A stretch of 64,000 bases of DNA from Bradyrhizobium yuanmingense (GCF_029167105.1 NZ_JARFML010000019.1:62001-126000), one strand, 5' to 3'; shown: positions 1-8,575, counted from the first letter of the stretch. Program-made: numbers and translations. Notes: a model not told the origin generated them from the sequence alone.

Positions 1-1
1 C

Positions 2-130
2 AACGACGGCAGCAAGATGTGGGCCTATCGTTATCGTCCGCTCTACACCTCGCCCGCCGACAAGGCGCCCGGCGACGCCAACGGCAACGCCACGACGCTG
101 CAATGGCGGGTCGCCCGGCCTGAGAACTAG
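2..130 (+). CDS. C-terminal fragment of an unidentified protein
   Basis: An open frame enters from the left edge and ends with TAG at 128-130, giving 42 residues that finish in VARPEN. The reading frame is clean and rich in Tyr, Arg and Pro (WAYRYRPLYTSP). I do not recognise the family from this tail. It converges on the L,D-transpeptidase that starts its stop side at 173, with only about 40 bases between them, so it is likely a real gene end rather than a chance frame. Confidence 0.5.
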   Translation, partial: NDGSKMWAYRYRPLYTSPADKAPGDANGNATTLQWRVARPEN

Positions 131-172
131 AGCGTGACAACGCACCAAGACTCGAACTGACCGGCGCGGACC

Positions 173-826
173 TCAGCCGCGCCAGCGTCCACCCGCCTCG
201 GCCTGCGCGCTCTGCCCCGGCGGCAGCACCACGACCATCGAATTGAGCTTCACCCGGTCGTAGAGATCGATGACGTCCTCGTTGCGCATCCGGATGCAGC
301 CGGACGAGATCGCCTGCCCGATATATTCGGGCTGGTTAGTGCCGTGGATGCGGTAGAGCGTGTCCTTGTTGCCGACATAGAGATAGATGCCCCGCGCGCC
401 CAGCGGATTGGCGGGCCCGCCTGGAACGCGCGCGGGATAGGGACCGAGCCGCGCCTGGATATCCGCGGTGGGGACCCAGTCCGGCCATTCCGCCAATCGG
501 CCGACCCGCGCGACGCCGGAGAACGCCATGGCTTCCTCGCCGACCGCAACGCCGTAGCGGATCGCCTTGCCCTCGGGCAGCACGTAATAGAGGTAGCGCG
601 CGTCGGTATCGACCAGGATCGTGCCCGGCTGCTCCTTGCGGTGGTAATCGACGATGTGACGCAGATATTGCTCGGGTACGTTCGCCTTGGCGTAAGGCGC
701 GTGCGCGAGCAACTGACGGTCGCGCGGCGTCATGCTCGCATCCGTCGATGGCGAAAGTGTCGTCTGCATGCAGCCGCCGAGCGGCAACAGGGCTGCGACG
801 AACAAAACGAGTAGAGATCTTGGCAC
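173..826 (-). CDS. L,D-transpeptidase (YkuD/ErfK family) lipoprotein
   Basis: A 217-residue protein expected to make or exchange 3-3 peptidoglycan cross-links, or to attach proteins to peptidoglycan, in the periplasm. Residues 1-19 form a lipoprotein signal ending in the lipobox LGGC, so Cys19 should be lipidated. The YkuD domain covers roughly residues 67-202, with the catalytic signature HGTNQPEYIG followed by SSGCIRM. His161, Cys177 and Arg179 are the expected active-site residues and all are present. The length is normal for a short ErfK-type enzyme. It stands alone, and nothing in the flanks names a partner. Family assignment is firm; the exact substrate is not known. Confidence 0.93.
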   Translation of the reverse strand: MPRSLLVLFVAALLPLGGCMQTTLSPSTDASMTPRDRQLLAHAPYAKANVPEQYLRHIVDYHRKEQPGTILVDTDARYLYYVLPEGKAIRYGVAVGEEAMAFSGVARVGRLAEWPDWVPTADIQARLGPYPARVPGGPANPLGARGIYLYVGNKDTLYRIHGTNQPEYIGQAISSGCIRMRNEDVIDLYDRVKLNSMVVVLPPGQSAQAEAGGRWRG

Positions 827-1112
827 CGCCGGCCCCCCGATAGCGGAATAACAACGCCCCCGCCGTCGCCAGATATTGCCAAAATCGTGCTGAAAACAAG
901 GCGGTGCAGGAACACATGCGCGTGTTCGGCAAATCGGGTTCCATCACCACAAAGGGCGGAAGAGTGTCGCATCATCTCCATCCCCTCGCCTTGCTTTGGC
1001 CAAACCCGGCTGGACTCGTGCGGCATGGGGACCGGGGATGGGCTCACCTCGGATCAGCCCCGCGCCAATGCGGATGCCTTAACCTCGAACACTGGGCTTC
1101 AAAGGAGCTGCG

Positions 1113-2186
1113 ATGCTCGCGACGCTGAACGCCAAGCAAATCGTCGATGAGATCGTCAAGGACACGGTCAAGGACAACGATCCTCACGACGCGGTCCAGA
1201 TCTCGCCTGAGATCGTGCGGGCCTCGCGCCCCGCCAGCGTGTCGCCTGCGCTGGCGCCGGAGATCGCGCCGCGTCCGGAGCCCAGGATTGCCCCGGAACC
1301 CAAGTTTGCCCCGCAGCCCAAGGTCACGCCGAAGTTCAGTCTGGAGCCGGCGCGCGCGCCCGAGCCCACCATCAGCGTCGTCTACGGAAAGTCTGCCGCC
1401 GCACCGTCAATCGACACCGCTGTCCGCGTCACGTCCAGCGATGGTCCCGTGATGAAGAAGCGGTCCTCGGTCGGCAAGTGGCTGCGCGGGGCGTTCGTCA
1501 CGTTCCTGCTTGCCGGCGCCAGCGTGGCCGCCAGCATCGCCTGGGAGAAGCACGGCGACACAGCAAAGCAGTTGCTGGCCGAATGGACGCCGGCGCTGAC
1601 CTCGCTGCTGCCGACGACCTCGTTGCTGTCTGCGACACCGCAGCAAAGCGCGCCGGTCGCCGCCGCCCAGGCTGGGCCGACCACAGCGGAAGCCGCGTCC
1701 AACCAAACGGCAGATCAAGCTGCTGCGCCGCCCGCAGCTCAGCTTGCTGCGGCTGCGCCCGCGGCACCACAGTCGATCGACGCGGCGCAGTCGGTGCAAT
1801 CGATGACACGCGATCTCGCCGCCATGGCGCAGCAGATCGAGCAGCTCAAGGCCAACATCGCCGAGTTGAAGGCCGGACAGGAGCAGATGGCGCGCGAGAT
1901 GGCGAGGCCTCCCGCAGCGAAGCCGGTCACCGAGGCGAGGCCGCCGGTCGATCCGCGCGCACGCGCAGCCGCCCTCCCGCCGCAGCCTGCGGCGCCGCCG
2001 GTTCGCAAGCCCAAGCCGCCTGTAACGCGGACCTACATGCCGGCCTCTTCGCCCGCGCCGCTCGCGCCTCCGCCGCCGCTATCGCAGGCCGCCGCCGCCA
2101 CGCCGCCGGCTGCGCCGACCACGACGACGCAGGCCGTTGCCGATGACGACGGACCTATCGTGCGTCCGCCGATGCCGCTGCGCTAG
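1113..2186 (+). CDS. Proline/alanine-rich single-pass membrane protein
   Basis: A 357-residue protein with an ideal AAGGAG ribosome site just before the ATG. The first 110 residues are a low-complexity region of Pro/Glu/Lys/Ala repeats (APEPKFAPQPK-like). One membrane segment lies at about 126-144 after a basic patch (MKKRSSVGKWLRG), so the N-terminus is probably cytoplasmic. A predicted coiled coil follows at about 225-265 (LAAMAQQIEQLKANIAELK), and the end is again Pro/Ala-rich. The design suggests an envelope-spanning or scaffold protein, but no enzymatic domain is visible and I assign no function. Its TAG stop is the first triplet of an interspersed repeat. Confidence 0.8.
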   Translation: MLATLNAKQIVDEIVKDTVKDNDPHDAVQISPEIVRASRPASVSPALAPEIAPRPEPRIAPEPKFAPQPKVTPKFSLEPARAPEPTISVVYGKSAAAPSIDTAVRVTSSDGPVMKKRSSVGKWLRGAFVTFLLAGASVAASIAWEKHGDTAKQLLAEWTPALTSLLPTTSLLSATPQQSAPVAAAQAGPTTAEAASNQTADQAAAPPAAQLAAAAPAAPQSIDAAQSVQSMTRDLAAMAQQIEQLKANIAELKAGQEQMAREMARPPAAKPVTEARPPVDPRARAAALPPQPAAPPVRKPKPPVTRTYMPASSPAPLAPPPPLSQAAAATPPAAPTTTTQAVADDDGPIVRPPMPLR

Positions 2187-2314
2187 AGCACGATCCGAAC
2201 CCGAGGGGCCGCGTCAGCGCAAAGTGCGCAGCGGTCTTCCGAAAAGATCATGCTCAAACAACATCAACCTGCAGCGCGATGACGATTCATCCTGATCGCA
2301 TCGCGCTTTAGAGC
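2184..2314. repeat. Interspersed two-hairpin repeat element
   Basis: About 130 bases made of two inverted-repeat units. The first has arms GAGCACGATC and GATCATGCTC (9 of 10 pairs); the second has a perfect 9-bp pair AGCGCGATG/CATCGCGCT. The element is bounded by TTAGAGC/TAGAGC ends. I recall this sequence as a multicopy intergenic element in Bradyrhizobium genomes. Only one copy is in this window, so the copy-number claim rests on memory. The stop codon of the preceding gene lies inside its left edge. Confidence 0.6.
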
Positions 2315-2409
2315 AACGATGCAGCCTTGCTGTCACGCGCTCACGCACGCTGTCCGAGTCGATGTGAATCGTTAACTCCGGGCGATTACGGTGAGCGACG
2401 TCTCGCTCA

Positions 2410-2450
2410 AGAGAAAAGGCCGTCGGGATCTATGCCGGCGGCCTTCTCTT
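2410..2450. terminator. Terminator-like GC hairpin
   Basis: An imperfect stem pairs AAGGCCGTCGG with CCGGCGGCCTT around a short loop and is extended by GAGAA/TTCTC. There is no long T run on either side, so this is weaker than a classic intrinsic terminator. It lies about 225 bases downstream of the proline-rich protein and 225 bases before the DUF6894 gene. Confidence 0.35.
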
Positions 2451-2675
2451 GCAGCTGCCGGTTCCCGGAGCCCGGTTCTGCTGCAATTCCATGCCTAATG
2501 ATCACGCGGGCATATTTAATAAACTCTTAACGAGCCCGCACGTTGCACATCATTTCTGCGCCATAAGCCCAGAGATTGCGCGCTCTGTTCATTCGATAGA
2601 TGTCGACTCAGTGATACCATCCGACATGTGTTGAGACTTGCACTGAAGCTCAGATCGTCACACCGGGGAATTCGG

Positions 2676-2906
2676 ATGCCCTACTATTATTTCGATCTCG
2701 TGGTTGGTGAAGAGTTCAAGAACCAGGGTGGGATCATCCTCGAGGACATCGAGGTTGCCTCCGATCGCGCCGATCAATTGGCTTGCGAGCTGTCGCAGGT
2801 GAAGCCGGAGCTGCAGCAGAAGGGTTGCGCGGTGCGCGTCACCGATCGCGATCACAACGAGCTCTATCGCACGCCGCTCGATCCAGTGCCGGCCTGGCAG
2901 CGCTAA
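2676..2906 (+). CDS. DUF6894 family small protein
   Basis: A 76-residue protein beginning MPYYYFDL, the hallmark opening of the DUF6894 family found widely in rhizobia. The internal ATG at 2676 is chosen because it gives the conserved start and has GGGGAA eight bases upstream; a longer frame adds only unconserved residues. Its function is unknown. The body is acidic in the middle and ends VPAWQR. It converges on and overlaps by four bases the stop of the SDR gene on the other strand. Confidence 0.8.
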   Translation: MPYYYFDLVVGEEFKNQGGIILEDIEVASDRADQLACELSQVKPELQQKGCAVRVTDRDHNELYRTPLDPVPAWQR

Positions 2907-3685
2907 TCCAGCACCGGTGCCTCGAACCAGTTCGTCAGCGACAATCCGCCGTCGACGACGAAGGCTGCGCCGGTGACGTAAGCGGACAGCTTGTTCGACA
3001 GCACCGTGAGCGCCATCGGTGCGAGGTCCTTGGCCTCGCCGAGACGCCCAAGCGGAATGTGCCGCGCCAGCGCGGGATCGGCGACGAACCCGCCGGCTGC
3101 GACCGCGCCGGGAACTAGAGCGTTGACGCGGATGTCGTAACGCCCGAGCGTCTTTGCGAGCTCCTTCACCAGCATCGCCATGGCGGCCTTGGCCGTCGAG
3201 TAATGCGCGAGGTTGCGCGGCGTGCCCGCATGGAGCGAGGTCAAGAATAGGAACGAGCCCGGCCGCTTCGCCGCGATCAGCCGTTTGGCGAGCCCGCGCG
3301 CCAGGTGAAAGCCGGCATCGAGATTGACGGCATGCATCTCCTGCCAGGTGTTGCGATCGACAGCGAGCAAGTGATCCGCCTCGCGCCGCGGCGGCGAGGC
3401 GCTGTGGACGAAATGCGTGACCTCGCCCAGCGCCGAATGTGCTGATGACAGCAGCTCATCGCAGGCCTCGAGGCTGGCGAGATTGCCGACCCAGGGCACG
3501 GCGAGACCTGGCCTCTCGCTCGCGCCGATCGCGGCACGCACCCGCTCGGCGCTGACATCCGCGAACACGGTGCGGATGCCCTCGCCGACCAGGCCGAGCG
3601 CGATCGCGCGGCCGATGCCGTTGCCCGCGCCGGTGACGAGCGCGGTGTCGCGGGTGGGATCGAACGGCGTGCTGAACAGGCTCAT
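2903..3685 (-). CDS. SDR family NAD(P)-dependent oxidoreductase
   Basis: A 260-residue short-chain dehydrogenase. The N-terminal Rossmann motif reads TGAGNGIGRA, an NAG-like segment is replaced by VHSAS, and the catalytic Tyr-Lys pair is in HYSTAKAAM with the Ser in FLTSLHAG. The C-terminal VTGAAFVVDGG is typical. ATG 3685 is preferred over an ATG 24 codons upstream because it fits the family start (the upstream stretch is unconserved). The substrate is not predictable from sequence, and no pathway neighbours are present. Confidence 0.88.
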   Translation of the reverse strand: MSLFSTPFDPTRDTALVTGAGNGIGRAIALGLVGEGIRTVFADVSAERVRAAIGASERPGLAVPWVGNLASLEACDELLSSAHSALGEVTHFVHSASPPRREADHLLAVDRNTWQEMHAVNLDAGFHLARGLAKRLIAAKRPGSFLFLTSLHAGTPRNLAHYSTAKAAMAMLVKELAKTLGRYDIRVNALVPGAVAAGGFVADPALARHIPLGRLGEAKDLAPMALTVLSNKLSAYVTGAAFVVDGGLSLTNWFEAPVLD

Positions 3686-3812
3686 GTCGCGCTCCGATGT
3701 TGGGGAGCGCAGGTTAGCCCACAGGGCCGAGCGGCGACAATTGTGTCCCGGTCCCATTGCCGAGCGGCGCGCCGGACGCTAGCCTCTCGATAAAATGGAG
3801 GAGGTCCCAGGG

Positions 3813-4205
3813 ATGCGCACCGGTTTTCTGATGACGGGCCTGTTGCTGTTGGCCGCGCCGGCCCTCGCGGGCGAGGCGCCGCCGCGATCGACCTATGTGA
3901 CGATGGTCTTGCAAGCCTTCGCCGCCAAGGTCGAGTGCCCCAACACCGATCTCGCCTATCAGGACCTCGTGCAGAGAGCGCAGCAGATGCACCTGCCCGA
4001 CGGCACCACCGAGAAGGTGCGCAAGGCGATCGCCTGGATGCATACCGGCGGCAAGATGGGCGAGAAGCAGGACGATGATCTGATGGCGGAGGTCGCGATC
4101 GCGACCAAGGCGACCGACATGGACCAGCGCCGGCTCGGCATGTCCGGCTGGTGCGAAGCCCAGAAGACCAATCTCGCCGGCCTGATCCGCAGCAAGGGCG
4201 GCTAA
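3813..4205 (+). CDS. Exported hypothetical protein
   Basis: A 130-residue protein with a Sec signal peptide ending at about ALAGEA. A very strong GGAGGAGG site eight bases before ATG 3813 decides the start over the ATG six codons upstream. The mature part is helical and contains two cysteines (VECPNTD and GWCEAQ), possibly a disulfide in the periplasm. No known domain is recognised. It is followed after about 110 bases by another small exported protein on the same strand, but with its own ribosome site. Confidence 0.72.
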   Translation: MRTGFLMTGLLLLAAPALAGEAPPRSTYVTMVLQAFAAKVECPNTDLAYQDLVQRAQQMHLPDGTTEKVRKAIAWMHTGGKMGEKQDDDLMAEVAIATKATDMDQRRLGMSGWCEAQKTNLAGLIRSKGG

Positions 4206-4313
4206 CGCGCCGCTCCCGTTAAGCACGCCGCGACGGAACCTCTGCCGCGGCCAAAAATCGTCATAATTTTTCACAGCATGCGGCCTCTTTCCGAATTCGA
4301 ACAGGAGGTCCTC

Positions 4314-4562
4314 ATGCGGAGTTTCCATTTCGTTTTCGCCGGCGCGATTGCAGCCGCCGCGGTGCTGACTGCGCCCGCACTGGCGAGAAATTCCGACGCC
4401 CAGAAGGGCGGGGAAAAGTCCACCTCGCCGTCCTGCAGTGCCTATCAGCAGGCGCCGGACGGCTCGTGGGAACCGCTGCCCTGCAGGGAATCGGGCGAGC
4501 GCGCGCAGCCGCAGACACAGAATCGCACGTCGTCGCAAGGCGCCGATCGCGGCGAGCGTTGA
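4314..4562 (+). CDS. Small exported hydrophilic protein
   Basis: An 82-residue protein. CAGGAGG seven bases before ATG 4314 is a strong ribosome site and decides the start. A signal peptide ends at about APALARN. The mature 57 residues are polar and disordered-looking, with two cysteines (SPSCSAYQQAPDG and LPCRESGE) and a Gln/Ser/Arg tail. Cys-containing short secreted proteins of this form are common in Bradyrhizobium, but I know no function for them. Confidence 0.65.
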   Translation: MRSFHFVFAGAIAAAAVLTAPALARNSDAQKGGEKSTSPSCSAYQQAPDGSWEPLPCRESGERAQPQTQNRTSSQGADRGER

Positions 4563-4583
4563 GGACGCTCGCGCCTTCCGATG

Positions 4584-4769
4584 TCAGCCTTGATGCGGGC
4601 CGCGCATGATCTTCATGGCGTCCACGATGTGGCGCCATTCCCTGGCCTCATCGGCCTCGCCGCGGCCCTCGCAGGCCTGGGCCTGCTCAGCGGCCTTCGC
4701 GATCGCAGCAAAGCCGTGCTGTTCGAGCATCTGCCGGGCAAGTGTATGGACCTGGACCTCGGACATCAT
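4584..4769 (-). CDS. Small conserved hypothetical protein
   Basis: A 61-residue soluble protein starting MMSEVQVHTLARQMLEQHG, with a GGGAGAG ribosome site upstream. It is amphipathic and helical (AKAAEQAQACEGRGEADEAREWRHIV), with an invariant-looking WRHIVDAMKIMRG end. No domain name is offered. It is transcribed in the same direction as minCDE, but a terminator hairpin at 4874-4906 lies between them, so it is probably a separate unit. Confidence 0.6.
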   Translation of the reverse strand: MMSEVQVHTLARQMLEQHGFAAIAKAAEQAQACEGRGEADEAREWRHIVDAMKIMRGPHQG

Positions 4770-4873
4770 GGGCGCTCTCCCGTCTGATCAGCCGCGGTGC
4801 AACGCTGCCGCGGGTGGTTCACAACGGTCGAGGCGCGGGGCGCGTTCCGTCCAAACGATCTGAGCGGCAAGAC

Positions 4874-4906
4874 AAAGGCGGCCCGCCATGCCCGGCGGAC
4901 CGCCTT
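4874..4906 (-). terminator. Probable terminator of minCDE
   Basis: Read on the minus strand, AAGGCGG-TCCGCC pairs with GGCGGG-CCGCCTT in a 13-bp stem with one mismatch and a six-base loop, followed by TTGTCTTGCC. It starts about 40 bases after the minE stop codon, the position expected for the end of the operon. Confidence 0.6.
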
Positions 4907-4945
4907 CTCACCCACCCCAAATCGGGAGTCTGCGGGCCGCGTCCC

Positions 4946-5227
4946 CTACGCGACCGCCACCTTCTTGCGCTCGAAATCGTTGGGCACCTCGATGTCGACC
5001 TCGAGGGTCGAGACCTCGTCGCCGCGTTCGAGCCGGACGATGACCTTGGTCGGGTCCAGCGTCACATGCTTGGACACGACCGCGAGAATTTCCTCACGCA
5101 GCACGCCGAGCAGATCGGGCTGGCCGCGCATTCCACGTTCATGGGCAAGCAGGATCTGCAGCCGTTCGCGAGCGACGGGTGCCGAGGCCTTCTTGCCGCG
5201 GAGAAGTCGAAGCAGACCCATGCTCAT
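4946..5227 (-). CDS. minE: Cell division topological specificity factor MinE
   Basis: A 93-residue MinE. The N-terminal part contains the MinD-activating segment (RERLQILLAHERG at about 20-32), and the C-terminal part is the dimerising domain with ILAVVSKHV and VEVPNDF-like strands. MinE stimulates MinD ATPase at the membrane and restricts MinCD to the poles. Its ATG overlaps the minD stop (ATGA), so translation is probably coupled. It is the last gene of the minCDE operon. Confidence 0.96.
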   Translation of the reverse strand: MSMGLLRLLRGKKASAPVARERLQILLAHERGMRGQPDLLGVLREEILAVVSKHVTLDPTKVIVRLERGDEVSTLEVDIEVPNDFERKKVAVA

Positions 5228-6039
5228 GCAGCCCTCCGTCGCAGCAGGCGGTCCATAAATCCTCTGCGCTCGGCAGGAACGTGCATCGTCACGTTCTCGC
5301 CGCAGAGGCGCTTGGCCGCGTCCATATAGGCTCGTGCCGGCGCTCCATCGGCATTCGACAGAGTCACAGGCGTTCCGACGTTGGAGGCCTTCAACACGTC
5401 CTGGCTCTCGGGGATGATGCCGAGCAAGGGCGTGGCAAGGATCTCCAGGATGTCATCGATGGTCAGCATCTCGCCGCGCGCGGCGCGGGAGGCATCGTAG
5501 CGGGTGATGAGAATGTGCTTCTCGACGCGCTCGCCCTTCTCGGCCCGCACCGTCTTGGAATCGAGCATGCCGATGATGCGGTCGGAATCGCGCACCGAGG
5601 AGACTTCCGGATTGGTGACAATCACGGCCTCGTCGGCAAAGCGCATCGCCATGGAGGCGCCGCGCTCGATGCCGGCCGGGCTGTCGCAGATCACCCAGTC
5701 GAACCGGCTGCGCAAATCGGCGATGACCTTGCCGACGCCCTCTTCGGTCAGCGCGTCCTTGTCGCGGGTTTGGGACGCCGGCAGCAGCCACAAATTCTCC
5801 AGCCGCTTGTCCTTGATCAGCGCCTGCGGGAGTTTGGCGACGCCCTGCACCACGTTGATGAGATCGAACACGACGCGGCGCTCGGCGCCCATCACGAGGT
5901 CGAGGTTGCGCAGGCCGACGTCGAAATCGACGACGACGACCTTGTCGCCGCGCTGTGCGAGCGCCGCTCCCAGCGCGGCCGTGGTCGTGGTCTTGCCGAC
6001 CCCGCCCTTGCCTGATGTCACGACCAGTACCTTGGCCAT
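5224..6039 (-). CDS. minD: Septum site-determining ATPase MinD
   Basis: A 271-residue ParA/MinD-type ATPase. The deviant Walker A GKGGVGKTT lies at about 10-18, with VVVDFDVGLRNLD and ICDSPAGIE as later nucleotide-site motifs. The C-terminus (GFMDRLLRRRA) is the amphipathic membrane-targeting helix. MinD recruits MinC to the membrane to block FtsZ ring formation away from midcell. It lies 19 bases downstream of minC and overlaps minE by four bases. Length and motifs are those of a functional enzyme. Confidence 0.97.
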   Translation of the reverse strand: MAKVLVVTSGKGGVGKTTTTAALGAALAQRGDKVVVVDFDVGLRNLDLVMGAERRVVFDLINVVQGVAKLPQALIKDKRLENLWLLPASQTRDKDALTEEGVGKVIADLRSRFDWVICDSPAGIERGASMAMRFADEAVIVTNPEVSSVRDSDRIIGMLDSKTVRAEKGERVEKHILITRYDASRAARGEMLTIDDILEILATPLLGIIPESQDVLKASNVGTPVTLSNADGAPARAYMDAAKRLCGENVTMHVPAERRGFMDRLLRRRAA

Positions 6040-6058
6040 CTCGATTATCTCCTTCTGG

Positions 6059-6757
6059 TCAGTTCAGCGCTGTAATTCGCATGGTGTTGCCTTGCAGGAA
6101 GGCCTGGGCCGGCCGGCCGCGCAAAGCTTCGTCGATGTCCTCGGCGGTCTGATAAAATCCGTCGATTGCAAGCAGTTCGGCCTCGATCTTCTGGCAATAG
6201 ATGCGCGCGCTGGTGTGACCGTTGACGCCCGCCATGGCGCGGCCGCGCAGCGCGCCGTAGACGTGGATGGAGCCGCCGGCGACGACCTCGGCGCCGGAGC
6301 CGACCGAGCCGAGAATGGTGACGTCGCCTTCCGGGAAGATCACGGTCTGGCCCGAGCGCACGGGGGTTTCGAGCAGCAGCGACGTCGGCTTGGTCTCGAC
6401 CTTCACCTCGGCCTTCTTCGGCGCGCTCGGCTCGACCACGCAGCTGCGTCCGCCCGACAGCAGCGGCGGCATCATCGGCGTCAGCCTTCCCTCCTCCACA
6501 CCCTCGATGCCGAGCACGCGGATGTTGCGGTCCTGCAGGCTGGTGAGCAGATGGCCGATGCCGGCCTGGCTGAGATCGACCGAGGACAGGTCGATTACCA
6601 CCGGCCGGCCGGCGAAAAAGCCGGGCGAGCGCGCAATCGTGGCGTCGATCTCGTGCAGCCAGTCCTGGACCGGAACCGTCGGCGTGAACACGAAAGCCAC
6701 ATAGGAGCGCCCGCGCAGGCGCACCATCTGACGTTGGACCTTTGCTGCAGCCTCCAT
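6059..6757 (-). CDS. minC: Septum formation inhibitor MinC
   Basis: A 232-residue MinC. The N-terminal FtsZ-antagonising domain runs to about residue 105 (VQDWLHEIDATIARSPGFF and VVIDLSSVDLS). A charged linker follows, and the C-terminal beta-helix domain holds the conserved RSGQTVIFPEGDVTILGSV and VYGALRGRAMAG segments that bind MinD. It is the first gene of minCDE. Its upstream region (6758-6840) is AT-richer and would hold the operon promoter, though I could not fix -35 and -10 boxes. Confidence 0.96.
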   Translation of the reverse strand: MEAAAKVQRQMVRLRGRSYVAFVFTPTVPVQDWLHEIDATIARSPGFFAGRPVVIDLSSVDLSQAGIGHLLTSLQDRNIRVLGIEGVEEGRLTPMMPPLLSGGRSCVVEPSAPKKAEVKVETKPTSLLLETPVRSGQTVIFPEGDVTILGSVGSGAEVVAGGSIHVYGALRGRAMAGVNGHTSARIYCQKIEAELLAIDGFYQTAEDIDEALRGRPAQAFLQGNTMRITALN

Positions 6758-6840
6758 GGTGGCCGACTCGTTCCCTGTTATTGAATGGTTAACGATGCGG
6801 CCGATATGGTTAATGGCTGGTTAATGTCTCCGTGGGGTTA

Positions 6841-7032
6841 CGTAAGATGGGCCCCTCGCCCCGGCGTGTCCCGGACAAGCAGCAGCGCATAAGCGTTGCT
6901 GCGCCGAGCCGGGACCAGAGGGGACACGGAACGGCGCCATGGGTGGGCCCCGGCTCAGCAGCGCACCGTCGCACCGGACGATGCTTCGCATCGCCGGGGA
7001 GACGCTGCGCTGCGTCCGGGCACGAGAGTGAA
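6841..7032. repeat. Nested imperfect inverted repeat (interspersed element)
   Basis: The outer arms GTGTCCCGGAC and GTCCGGGCAC lie near 6868 and 7014. Inner arms centred on GCCGAGCCGGGACCA and GGGCCCCGGCTCAGC pair in turn. The 284-base space between minC and the TRAP receptor is otherwise empty. The theme CGTCCGGGGCACGAG recurs at about 52910, before kynU's stop, supporting a dispersed element. I recall it as common in Bradyrhizobium intergenic regions. Confidence 0.55.
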
Positions 7033-7041
7033 AGACGTCGC

Positions 7042-8133
7042 TCAGCTCTTGTTGCGCATCTTGCCGAGCAGATAATTGTCGTAAAAATTCTCCGCGATCT
7101 GCGTGTAGAACAACAGCTCCTTCATATAAGCGTCGTGGCTCTCCTTGGTCCGCTTGAACAGATCGCTCTTGGCGGCGAGTTCGTTCAGATGGTCCTGGGT
7201 CGCGTTGTAGCAGGCCTCCAGCACCGGTTGCGGGAACGCCTTCAGCTCCGCGCCGCCTGCGATCAGGCGCTTGAGCGCCGCCGGATTGACGCTGTCGTAT
7301 TTTTCCAGCATCCAGGCGCCGGCCGCCGCGCCAGCCTGGTTGACGATCGCCTGATATTGCTTGGGCAGCGAAGCCCATTTCTCGTCGTTGACGATCATGT
7401 GCAACATGGCGCCGCCTTCCCACCAGCCGGGGAAGTAATAGTACTTGGCGACTTTCTGGAAACCGAGCTTCTCGTCGTCATAGGGACCGACGAACTCGGC
7501 GGCATCGATCGTGCCCTTCTCGAGGGCTGGATACACGTCGCCACCGGCGATCTGCTGCGGCACCACGCCGAGCCTTGCCAGCACATGGCCGCCCATGCCT
7601 GCGATGCGGAATTTGAGTCCCTTGAGGTCGTCGACGGTCTTGATCTCCTTGCGGAACCAGCCGCCCATCTGGGTGCCGGAATTGCCGCAGAGGATGGCGT
7701 GCGCCTTGAACGGCTTGAGCGCCTCGTTGGTGAGGTCTGCGCCGCCGCCGAAATGCCACCACGATTCCTGGTGGCGATGGTTCATGCCGAACGGCGCGCC
7801 GGTGGCATAGGCCAGCGCCGGCTCCTTGCCGATGTAGAAATAGAGCGGGGTCTGCGCCATTTCGACCGATGCGGTGCTGACCGCATCGAGCGCCTGCAGG
7901 CCCGGAACGATCTCGCCGGCCGCAAACGTCTGGATCTGGAATTTGTTGTCGGTGGCCTCGGCAACATATTTCGCAAAGGTCTGCGCCGTGCCGAAGATGG
8001 TGTCGAGCGATTTCGGGAAGCTCGAGGTCAGGCGCCATTTGATCTCGGGCGCGCTCTGCGCGATCGCAGGTGCAGCAACCAACGTGGTCGCGCCGGCGAC
8101 CACGCCACCTTGCAGGAATGTACGCCGTTTCAT
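7042..8133 (-). CDS. TRAP transporter substrate-binding protein (DctP/TakP type)
   Basis: A 363-residue periplasmic receptor. ATG 8133 is chosen because it gives a twin-arginine type signal (MKRRTFLQGG, cleavage near AIAQSAPEI). The fold and motifs match the TRAP receptor branch that includes TakP: KWRLTSSFPKSLD at the start, GGWFRKEIKTVDDLKGLKFRI, and ALEKGTIDAAEFVGPYDD, whose acidic and aromatic residues line the 2-oxoacid site in TakP. 2-Oxo acids or other carboxylates are therefore likely ligands, by inference. No membrane DctQ/DctM genes flank it, so it must use permeases encoded elsewhere. Confidence 0.9.
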   Translation of the reverse strand: MKRRTFLQGGVVAGATTLVAAPAIAQSAPEIKWRLTSSFPKSLDTIFGTAQTFAKYVAEATDNKFQIQTFAAGEIVPGLQALDAVSTASVEMAQTPLYFYIGKEPALAYATGAPFGMNHRHQESWWHFGGGADLTNEALKPFKAHAILCGNSGTQMGGWFRKEIKTVDDLKGLKFRIAGMGGHVLARLGVVPQQIAGGDVYPALEKGTIDAAEFVGPYDDEKLGFQKVAKYYYFPGWWEGGAMLHMIVNDEKWASLPKQYQAIVNQAGAAAGAWMLEKYDSVNPAALKRLIAGGAELKAFPQPVLEACYNATQDHLNELAAKSDLFKRTKESHDAYMKELLFYTQIAENFYDNYLLGKMRNKS

Positions 8134-8251
8134 GATGAGGATTCTCCCTGGAAGCAGGTTTGAAAAGTATGGCTGTGCGGCGACGGTCTTTGCGGACCGT
8201 TTGCCCCTTCCCACGGTGGAGTTCAAGATGCGAGAAGGCCTGTAGCCCGCT

Positions 8252-8509
8252 TCACAGCAGCTTGGCGCTGACGAACAGCGCGCGCACGGCGTTGGTTGCC
8301 TGCACCGCCAGCATGGCGTTACCGGCGGCGCCTTCCAGGGCCGCGACGGCGTCCTCGTGCAGCGAGCGAAATTCCATCCACTCGACCGATTTGAAGTTGG
8401 TCAGGAATTGATAGGCCTGACCGACGGTCGCGATCGCCAGCGTGTCGCCGTTCAGCTTGATCTTGAACGTCGTGCGCAGCGGGGTTTCGGAACTGGATGG
8501 ATCACTCAT
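8252..8509 (-). CDS. DUF982-like small protein
   Basis: An 85-residue protein. The layout of a short beta N-terminus (TFKIKLNGDTLAIATVGQA), a FL-containing helix, then an alanine-rich helix (DAVAALEGAAGNAMLAVQATNAVRALF) matches the DUF982 family of rhizobial small proteins, whose function is unknown. The match is by pattern only. It stands between the TRAP receptor and the DUF2778 gene, all on the minus strand, with gaps of 70-120 bases. Confidence 0.6.
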   Translation of the reverse strand: MSDPSSSETPLRTTFKIKLNGDTLAIATVGQAYQFLTNFKSVEWMEFRSLHEDAVAALEGAAGNAMLAVQATNAVRALFVSAKLL

Positions 8510-8575
8510 GGGCTGCTTCTGGACGAGGACGGCTTAACGAAGGGGAAACGGCAGCCCCGCCGTCGCAGGCGAATA

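Noticed and set aside
250..549. Long frames on the other frames of the L,D-transpeptidase gene
   Set aside because: They are Arg/Ser/Pro-rich shadows of high-GC coding DNA with no domain or ribosome site, and the true frame has complete YkuD motifs.
7042..8163. Long plus-strand frame over the TRAP receptor (6832-8163)
   Set aside because: It is antisense to a protein with clear family motifs, and its own translation has no recognisable domain.
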